Source: Trametes villosa | Lineage: Eukaryota > Basidiomycota > Agaricomycetes > Polyporales > Polyporaceae | DNA length: 64,000 nt | Assembly (NCBI GenBank): GCA_002964805.2 | Contig: PUDQ02000003.1 | Coordinates: forward strand, 4,154,001 to 4,218,000 | Direction of reading: 5' to 3' | Part shown: in pieces, positions 56,193 through 64,000 of the stretch | Layout: each line of letters opens with the position of its first letter | Position numbering within the stretch: the first letter of the stretch is position 1 | Notes under the pieces: model-generated | Database searches by the model: none | Seen by the model: the letters and a program-made list of their open reading frames with translations, nothing else | What the model was told of the DNA's origin: nothing | Program-made: the position numbers and the translations under genes

Positions 56193-57734
56193 TAAGGGGA
56201 GGGCGCTGCCGACGTTGGCCGGGAGGCAGTCGGGATAGGGCCGAGCATCCTTCCCCTGAGATCGGACGTGGCTTATATCTGCGAAGGGGGGAGGGAACAA
56301 CGTGCGAGCCCTTCCTTCGCAAGGCGGTGAGAGTTATCACCACCGTCCACAGCTTCTGTCGTGTCGAAGGGCAGGCGAAACGCGACGTCTGCGAGCTGCA
56401 GAAGTCGGAACGCCGAGGAATTCTGGTCCGGGAGGATACCATGATGAAAACACGAGTGGGGCGGACGGCTTGACAGTCGGAAACAACTGAGCTTTCCAGA
56501 ATGCACCGCACTCCAGAGAGGGTAAGAGTGAGCGTGCGCTCGTACGCATTGGAAGTGAACGATGACGTGAAGACGGACCAGAGACAGGTAGGCAGTGTGT
56601 GGCCGCCTCGTGGATCTGGAAAGGGCTGTACAGGGCGTCAACGATGAATATCCGTATCGCTGAGAGGGGAGACGTCAAAATGGATCGTGTGCGAACCAGG
56701 TCCGCGATTGTCCATCAACACGCCGTATGTCCGTCGGAAGTCCGGGCCATCGAGTGAGTGAGAACGGGGGCAGAACAGGAACACAAGCCCCGACTGCGCG
56801 GACGTTTACGTCCTGGCTGTGCACGACGTACCCAAATTGAAGCCAGAGAAGTCCCCGACGCCTCGAACGATTCCGTCGAAATGATTTCTTGTTGCTCCCC
56901 GCGGGTCTTGAAGGCGACATCCTTGCATCGCACGTGAGCGAAATTCCCTTGGTTCCTGGCGAACCCCCGGCTTCTGAAGCTAGAACACAATATTGCGCGC
57001 GGTAAACGCGAGGCAAAAGCATGTTGCTTGATGACGGGGTAACACCGGGATTGTGGAGGGGGTTTGTCATGCCCGCAAGCTGTACGGAGAGAGATTGGGG
57101 GGGCACGAAGGACGTGCCAGGACGTGCCCCGCTCGTGCGGATCCCCCGCGCAGAGCTCCCGCTACCAAGCTCGACCTACGCTTGATCTCATGAGCTATCA
57201 TTCCCCTACCGGCATGGCCGAGGAGCTCACCTTGTGATAATAGCTCTTATTTGTCCGGCGAAGCTCGAGTGTCGATGAAGAAGCAGACACCGCGACATCA
57301 TAGACATTTGCCCCCGGAATGTGCAATGGCTCACAAAAGTTCCTGCACGCAGCATATGTGACGGCCGACTCTTAAACAAGGTACCGCGATCGGCCGCGTT
57401 CGACGGTGGTTTCGCTGATTACATGGTGACGGAGGGAAGGAAAGGTGCGTATGGCTGAGTGTGAGGGCGAGTCCACAGTTTGTAGGCATGGATTAGGGCG
57501 TGTTAGCATTCACGTTAATCGCGTTCTTAAGTGGAGTTTACTCTCGTTAGGCTGGAACTCAAGTTGCTTGTAATGCCGTCAAGCAGAGTATTACTAAAGA
57601 GCGTAACTCGGGCTGTTCTGGCTCCGAGCCGCCGCCGATTCCGGTGCTTGGTCTCGACTCTTCCCCCACTCACCCGGCACCGACTACGACCTCCGTGACA
57701 GTGTCAAGGACTCATCGTCGACGTTGCGTACACC
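56193..57734. other. Divergent intergenic region
   Basis: Lies between the minus-strand gene (54700-56192) and the plus-strand GH5 gene. Small overlapping frames on the minus strand (e.g. 56675-57106) lack domains and splice support. Probably holds two divergent promoters; no element is certain. Confidence 0.35.
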
Positions 57735-60431
57735 ATGCCAAGGGTGCCGACGATATCTCCGGCGACGGGCCAGCCGACTCCGTCACACTTCATCCATACC
57801 GTTGACACCAGTTTCGTCGACAACGCCGGTCGTACTGTCCTCCTCCGCGGCGTCAACCTCTCCGGCGCAGACAAGGCTCCCGTTAACGCACAATCACAAC
57901 AACTAGACGGCTTCTGGGAGGCTGGAGAAACCGGGGAGGAGAGCTTCGTCGGACGACCACTAAACCTAGAGGACGGTTCCGCCGATGTGCACCTTGCTCG
58001 TCTCAAGGGATGGGGCTACAACATGCTGAGATACGTTGTCACTTGGGAAGCTCTCGAACATGCAGGCCCGTGAGTATTACCTTTGCCTATCTCCTCCGAG
58101 TCTCACTCTTGCGTAGCGGCAAGTACGACCACGAATTCATCGACTACACCGTCCGCGTGCTCCGGAAGTGCAAGGAGTACGGCTTCCGCGTGTACATGGA
58201 CCCCCACCAGGATATTGTGAGTGAACCCGACTCAGGCTCTTCGCTGATACTGACGCCGTGCAAAGTGGTCGCGGTTCTCTGGAGGCTCCGGAGCCCCGTA
58301 CTGGACTCTCCTCGCATGTGGCATCAATCCCCGCAACTTCACCGCGACGCAGTCCGCCATCCTACACTCTGAATACCCCACTCCTGCTGACGCCAACCCC
58401 GTCGACCTCCCCGCTATGATCTGGAGCACGAACTATGGCCGCCTCGCTTCCCAGACCCTCTTCACCCTCTTCTTCGCCGGGCGCGAGTTCGCGCCCAAGT
58501 GCATCATTGACGGGCAGAACATCCAGGACTACCTCCAGGCGCACTTTATTGCCGCGTTTGCGCAGCTCGCGGACGCCGTCCGCGACGCGGGCGACCTACT
58601 CGACGAATGCGTGATCGGCTGGGACAGCATCAATGAGCCGTACGAGGGCTTTTGTGGGTACGCGGACCTCAACACCGTGCCGACGAAGCAGGGTTCGACG
58701 CTCAAGAAGGGCTCGTTCCCCACGCCCGCGCAGTCGCTCCGGCTCGGCATGGGCCGCGCGCAGACGGTCGACAACTGGAAGTTCACGACGATGGGCCCGA
58801 AGCGCGACGGAACGGTGACCATCGACCCGCAGGGGCAGAAGATGTGGTCGGACCCCGATAGCGAGGAGAAAGGAGTGCACCCGAAGTGGGGTTGGCGACG
58901 CGACCCCGGGTGGAAGCTCGGGACGTGCATCTGGGCGCTGCACGGCGTATGGGATATCGAGAGCGGCGCGGTGCTCGTCCCCGACTACTTCCGCTACCGC
59001 GCGGACGGCCAGGAGGTCGTCTTCATCGACGACTTCTGGCGGCCGCATTGGCGGGACTTTGCTGTGCGGATGCGGGAGTCTCACCCTGAGGCGATCCTGT
59101 TCGTTGCTCCTCCTGTCTTTGTCCCTCCGCCGGAGATCAGCGAGGACTACCTCAAGGGCCGCTGCTGTCTATCCACCCATTACTATGACGGCCTCACTCT
59201 CGTCACACGACACTGGAACTGGTTCAACGCCGACGCGCTGGGCATTCTCCGCGGCAAGTACTCCTCGAACCTCCCCGCTGTCAAGATCGGCGAGCGCGCC
59301 ATCCGCAAGTCTCTTCAGGAACAGCTTGGCTACCTCAAAGCCGACGCAGACATCCTCGGGGCGTACCCGACGATCATCGGCGAGATTGGCATCCCGTACG
59401 ACATGGACGGCAAGAGGGCGTACGGCTACACCGACGGCGGGAAGCACAAGGGCGACTACTCGAGCCAGCAGAAGGCGCTCGACGCGAGCATGAACGCCGC
59501 GGACGGCCCGAACGCGCTCAACTACACGATCTGGAACTACTGCCCGGACAACTCGCACGCGTGGGGCGACGGCTGGAACATGGAGGACCTGAGCATATGG
59601 AGTCCGGACGACGTGCGCCCGACGACGCAGTACCGGATGCAGAAGAGCGATTCGTTCCCTGTGCGGCACCACAAGCCGCATGGGAACACTACGCCGTCCG
59701 GTGGCTCGAGCTTGTCCCTCTCGACGATTGCCCCTGAGAGCCCATCAAGTGACGACACCGCTGTCTCTTCGCGTCTCCCGACCCCCAACTTGTTCGCCCA
59801 CTGGGACAGCGCGTACGACTTCCTCACGGACGGCACGCGCGCCGTCAAGGCGTTCTGTCGACCTTTCCCCACAGCGGTCGTCGGCATCCTTTCCAACATC
59901 CAGTTTGACATCGCCAAGGCCGAGTTCAAGCTCATCGTGCGCGTGCGCCCCGAAGACGCGCCCCGGCGCGCCGGCCTCGGGCTCGCATCCCCGTCCTCCA
60001 CGCGCTCCGACGAAGCAGAGCTGCCCACGGAGATCTACCTCCCGCTCGTGCACTACGCCAGTGACGCGGCGCTCGCGAGCGTGCAGCGTGAGCGGTCACC
60101 TGAGCCGCCCACCCACGGGCCCCTCGCGAAGTCCTTCGACACTCTCACCGGGGGGAAAGGACCCGGTATAGCCGTGGACGCTCTGGGGCTGTTCGGGAAG
60201 GGCGCCGACGCGCTTGCGTTGGCCGTTGACGTCTCCGCCGGGCGCTGGGAGGTCGAGGGCCAGACGCTCCGGTGGTGGTACCCCGTCCCGTCCTCGGGCA
60301 AGGCGCGCGAGTACACAATCACCGTCCGCCGCGCTGGCGGAGTTATCAAGACCGCCGGCGAGAAGGAGGGTGCGTGCTCGTTGTGGGGGATGCTCGCCTC
60401 GTGCTTCGGCGCATGCTGCACCGTCATGTAG
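57735..60431 (+). CDS. GH5 family beta-glucosidase of the fungal steryl/ceramide glucosidase type
   Basis: 866 aa; exons 57735-58069, 58117-58216 and 58266-60431, introns 47 and 49 bp. It resembles the GH5 subfamily 12 enzymes (Cryptococcus EGCrP/Egh type) that hydrolyse ergosteryl glucoside or glucosylceramide inside fungal cells. The TIM-barrel start is [14 protein letters not shown], followed by [40 protein letters not shown], the acid/base Glu in [10 protein letters not shown] and the probable nucleophile Glu in [32 protein letters not shown] closes the barrel, then a beta-rich C-terminal domain. The tail is Cys-rich ([15 protein letters not shown]), perhaps acylated for membrane association. 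No signal peptide. ATG 57735 has a good CACC context. Family firm; the sterol versus ceramide preference is unknown. Confidence 0.9.
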
Positions 60432-60890
60432 GGGGTTTTCCCTGGGGTGTATTCGTCTGCTTTTCTGGCATGGTTGGATTGGATTGTACTCTACTTACGC
60501 ATCGCTCGCTGTGGACACGCTCTCATGATACATGTACATATACGCATATACAGCATGTTCTAGGCTTCTCACACTGCGCAGTTTTTGCCTGCTGTCGCCT
60601 GCAGCATCGTGGCCTGGATGGTACGACATGTTCATTCAATATCGACGCCGACAAGCGAAATCTTGAGAGCTCCTCGAGCGTCCGGACCTTGACAAAGCAT
60701 GTCTTTACACTTCTCGAGCTAACGTACACTGCCCGATGCCTTCTTCATATTCAATGCGGCTTTCTCTGTGGGACAAGATCCGTGTAACGCTGCGCACTGT
60801 GTGTGGGAGCGATCTTCCAGGTGCTCACCTCAACAGATCCCGGGGCATGATGCATGAAGCTTGAGGTGGCGTGTGGTCGTAGCGGGGGGC
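60432..60890. other. Intergenic, convergent 3' regions
   Basis: Lies between the GH5 stop and the end of the small minus-strand gene. No coding signal is seen. Confidence 0.4.
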
Positions 60891-61184
60891 TCACAGCTCG
60901 TCCGTCCCCCGCTTCGCCCTCTGCTTTCGCCCCTCCTGCACGTCGACCCTCAGCACCCCAGGAAGCGCGTGCAATGTGTCGGTGACTTCGCCCGCGACGC
61001 GCGGCCAGCTATCGCGCGGAACGCTGAGTACCTGGACGTCCTGGAGCTCGCCGACGCGGCCGAGTCGCTTGAGCAGCGGGTGTACGGCCAGCCCCTCCGG
61101 ATTGTCGTGCAGTACGGAGGTGGGTGAGAGCGTGACGGTCAGCAGGACGTTGTCGTCGTGGTTTTGTGCGAGGGCGGTGGACAT
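60891..61184 (-). CDS. Small uncharacterised protein
   Basis: 97 aa, single exon, family not recognised. It starts MSTALAQNHDDNVLLTVTLSP and contains LLKRLGRVGELQDVQVLSVP and VTDTLHALPGVLRVDVQEGRK. Balanced composition with alternating hydrophobic strands suggests a small alpha/beta domain. The C-terminal TDEL recalls ER-retention signals, but there is no signal peptide, so it is probably coincidental. It shares a short divergent promoter (355 bp) with the inositol polyphosphate kinase gene. It could be a shadow frame, but composition and position argue for a gene. Confidence 0.5.
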   Translation of the reverse strand: MSTALAQNHDDNVLLTVTLSPTSVLHDNPEGLAVHPLLKRLGRVGELQDVQVLSVPRDSWPRVAGEVTDTLHALPGVLRVDVQEGRKQRAKRGTDEL

Positions 61185-61538
61185 CGTATACGGTCAGAGA
61201 GGGGATAAGATGATGGCGGTAGTGGACAAGGTGTGCGCTGCTGCTACTGAATTCGCCTTGCACTCGTACTGCGACCACGGCGGCGATGGTGAAACGCTTT
61301 CAGCCGTATACGCCCAACATTCTGTGCACTACCGGCATGCTACAACGCCGCACGGCAGGGCTAGTTCCTAACTTCTGATTGTCTTCACCGCCAAGCGAGA
61401 GCTTGCTTGTGCTCCCGACGCCGCCCAACCTTAGCCTGATACCATCACCACACTACCCCGCCACTCAAGTACTCCCGTACCAGTACTCGCCTTCAAAGCT
61501 TCAACCCACCCCCACTTCCTGCTGGAGGCCAGAAGAAC

Positions 61539-62689
61539 ATGTCCACATCGCTCGCACCCCCCTCCGACCCGATCTCGCGCACCCGCTCGGGCGCGGTGAC
61601 CCCGCTCGAGTCGCAGGTCGGCGGGCACCCGGGCGTGCTCGCGAGCGAGGACGGCGCGCTGCTGATCAAGCCCGCGCTCAAGCCCGAGGTCGCGTTCTAC
61701 CACGCGCTCTCGACCGACGCCGGCTTCGCGCCGCTCCGCCCGTTCGTGCCCAAGTTCTACGGCACGCTCCGCCTCGAGGGTCAGGTCGCCGAGGGCGAGC
61801 AGGCTGCGCCCGGGCCTGCGGGCATCGCGGTGACGAAGACCGAGGACAGCGGGAAAGATGAGTGCATTCGCCTGGTTGCGCGCGAGGGGGAGGGGCTTAT
61901 TGGGGGTTTGCGGATACACAGAGCATCGTGCTGGAGAACCTCGCGCACCGCTTCGCGAAGCCAAACATCCTCGACATCAAGCTCGGCACGGCGCTGTACG
62001 ACGACGACGCCACCCCGGAGAAGCGTGCGCGCATGGAGAAGACCGCGCGCGAGACGACGTCGCTCGAGACGGGCGTGCGCCTCACGGGCTTTCAGGTGCG
62101 TGTATATGCGGCGCGAAGGGGAGTCTCTGGCTGACGAGGCGCGCAGGTGTACGACTTGGCTAGTGGGAAGGCGGTGAGCGTGCCGAAGTCGTACGGGAAG
62201 TCTATCAAGGCCGCGGAGCTCCCTGAGGGCATCGCGCGGTTCTTCCCCGTCGCCCCCGAATCTCCAGAAGCCGCCGCGCCCGCAGTGGACGCGTTTGCGC
62301 AAGGCACCGGCCTCCCGAAAGACATCCTGGAGCCCATCCTGGAATCCCTGCGCGAAGACATCAAGGAGATCCGCGACGCGCTCGCGGAGGTGCACATGCG
62401 CATGGTGGGCGGCAGTCTGCTCGTCATCTACGAGGCGGACACGGAGCGCGCGCGTGCGGGCCTCAAGTGGCTCGAAGAGAGCGGCGACTCGGAGGACGAA
62501 GACGAGGAGGAAGAGGAGGAAGAGGAGGGCACGCCGCGCGTGGGCCCGCCGTACATCGTCAAGCTGATCGACTTTGCGCACACGAAGATCGTGCCGGGGA
62601 TTGGGCCGGACGAGGGCGTGCTCAAGGGCGTCGACACGGTGCTCAGGCTGCTGGACGGGCGGATAGAGCAAGTTAAGGCCGAGGCGTAA
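61539..62689 (+). CDS. Inositol polyphosphate (multi)kinase, IPK family
   Basis: 345 aa; exons 61539-61861, 61924-62095 and 62147-62689. Members phosphorylate soluble inositol phosphates (IP3 to IP4/IP5) and in yeast (Arg82) also act in the ArgR-Mcm1 transcription complex. Motifs: IVLENL, the IPK signature PNILDIKLGTALYDDDA (PxxxDxKxG), GGSLLVIYEAD for the SSLL-type block, and IDFAHTKIVPG carrying the metal-binding Asp. An acidic run (about 295-310, EDEDEEEEEEEE) sits before the last catalytic strand, as in Arg82-like enzymes. The length fits a compact multikinase rather than the much larger Kcs1-type IP6 kinases. Start chosen at the first ATG; the N-terminus is Ser/Pro-rich. Family is sure, exact subclass less so. 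Confidence 0.9.
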
Positions 62690-64000
62690 CTTGCGGTACG
62701 AGGTGTCCGGCGGCTCGCAGGATGCGGGGCGCGGACGATGTATGCACGGCAGCGCTCGGCCGGAATATATTTCGTTTGCGCGACGGACGGAGGCGGGCGG
62801 GGTGCCTGATCTGTACGCGGCATCTGGAGGCGTACGGGGAAATAAACAAGGCCTTACGACGTTCTGTGGGGGCAGGAGGCGGGGGAGGACGTTCTGTGGG
62901 GAGGTGTTTGGGTGTACTCGGGAATCGGGAGGAAACGACGTGTATTCATATCGGCGTACGGACACAAATATTTACATGGCCGACTCGGCCACGGACACCC
63001 TCCCTGCTCTTGCCACACGTCGGGAAACACACTCTAGCACAGTACAGAACGGACGAAGCCCGCACGATGAGGAGCCGTGCACGGCTGTCCTAAATCGATG
63101 CTCTGTGAGCCGCCACTCGCAAGACATACACGGGCCACTTGCCGCGTCGCAAGGCCGGCTTGAACAGTCGCGGTACCTCCTGCCAGGTGGAAATTGCCTC
63201 CTCAAAAACGGCCGCGCGATTGCGCTTCTGCGCGCAATTCGCTTTGACACCCGCCGCCGTCGCGCTGTGCATTAGCGACCGCCGCATCGGGTACTCGTGT
63301 TGGGCTACGCGCAGCTATCCTGCACCTTCCGAAGCTCGCGCGCCGCCCGTTTCCGGAACTACCCCGTTCGCTGCCAGTGAGAGGGAGTGCATGGCACGAC
63401 AGATGAGCACTCACTTCTTCATTCCCACGCCGTGCGCAAGATCTCGGCTCCCACCACTCGCCCGCCTGCCGCTCCGCCTCGCCAGCCTGAGGACTTGAGG
63501 ACCGGAGCTCGACCGAGCAGGGGGCTCACTGGCACACCATGTCGACGAGACCTCCGCGCAATAAACGGCGTAATCGCCGGCCTATACCGCTAGTTAGTAG
63601 TCTCTGAAGCCTCCGGGACCTGCAGGAGAACGTACCAGCCCGCACCACCCCGTTTCGCCACCCCGCCGTGTCCCAAGTGGTTGGGAGCCGCTCCGTCCTG
63701 CGTCAACCGCCCTCGCGTCGATTTCGTGCCGATCAGTCACGCAGCGTCCGTGCGGGTGCGCCGTGGAGGTCGAGAGCCGCCTCCTAAACGAACTGGCCCG
63801 GCGCGAGCGGCTCATGCAGCCGTCGGAAGCTGCAGCGCGAGACTGGAGCTCACCTCCTCGCGAGTAGCGCGCCCCGCCGGGTATCCTGACGCTCCGGTGA
63901 GCCTGGTGGAAGGAGGCAGCAGAACGGCAGCGCGTCGTTGCAACCATGGACGTGCGGTACACGTCGTATAGCGTTGGCGATGCTTCTGGCTGTCTTACTG
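62690..64000. other. No recognised gene
   Basis: Downstream of the kinase gene. Open frames on both strands overlap each other, are Arg/Ser/Pro-rich and lack motifs. Probably intergenic or the margin of a gene outside the window. Confidence 0.35.

Noticed and set aside
60891..60905. C-terminal TDEL as an ER retention signal
   Set aside because: The protein has no signal peptide or membrane anchor, so it would not enter the ER.

Overview
The window looks like nuclear DNA of a mushroom-forming basidiomycete (Agaricomycete; the gene repertoire is typical of wood-decay Polyporales, but no marker fixes the genus). Reasons: genes carry many short (about 50-75 bp) GT..AG introns; there are two DUF6535 membrane proteins, a KDZ-type transposase, a Ty3/gypsy element with a chromodomain, a multi-exon fungal P450 and a GH5 sterol/sphingolipid glucosidase. 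There is no prokaryotic operon structure. I saw no tRNA or rRNA gene.

Layout. 0.3-3.0 kb: DUF6535 gene 1. 3-10.2 kb: mostly gene-free, with a duplication whose second copy looks spliced (4549-4720) and a 1.1 kb foldback (6814-7918). 10.2-13.5 kb: DUF6535 gene 2, carrying an extra copy of a C-terminal exon unit. 13.5-19.4 kb: nothing recognised. 19.4-24.8 kb: a three-gene group made of a retroviral-type DDE integrase protein, a disordered protein and an opposing protein that may have a double-stranded beta-helix oxygenase fold; it is probably a mobile cassette. 25.4-28.1 kb: very C-rich DNA. 28.5-38.6 kb: an 888-bp-armed foldback joined to a 5'-truncated gypsy element (protease, RT, RNase H, integrase, chromodomain, an extra 855-aa ORF, 3' LTR). 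39.2-42.4 kb: KDZ transposase. 43-44.4 kb: a minisatellite with a period of about 30 bp. 44.7-47.1 kb: complete P450. 47.9-54.8 kb: a tandem segmental duplication holding two single-pass membrane proteins and a broken tail of a neighbouring gene. 54.7-56.2 kb: the intact copy of that neighbour. 57.7-62.7 kb: conserved host genes, namely a GH5 glucosidase, a small orphan and an inositol polyphosphate kinase. 62.7-64 kb: nothing recognised.

The most unusual signal is in the 28.5-38.6 kb block. Its coding sequence, untranslated regions, LTR and foldback arms are packed with short near-perfect stem-loops (7-11 bp arms, loops mostly 3-9 nt), typically one every few tens of bases where I read closely. 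The pattern stops at the LTR edge. Neighbouring host genes and the KDZ transposon did not show it on reading.

The right half of the window is a normal gene-bearing segment with metabolic and signalling genes. The left two thirds is accessory DNA built from duplicated membrane-protein genes and several unrelated transposon types. All exon structures were read by eye from splice signals and paralog comparison; family names come from recognising motifs, not from a search.
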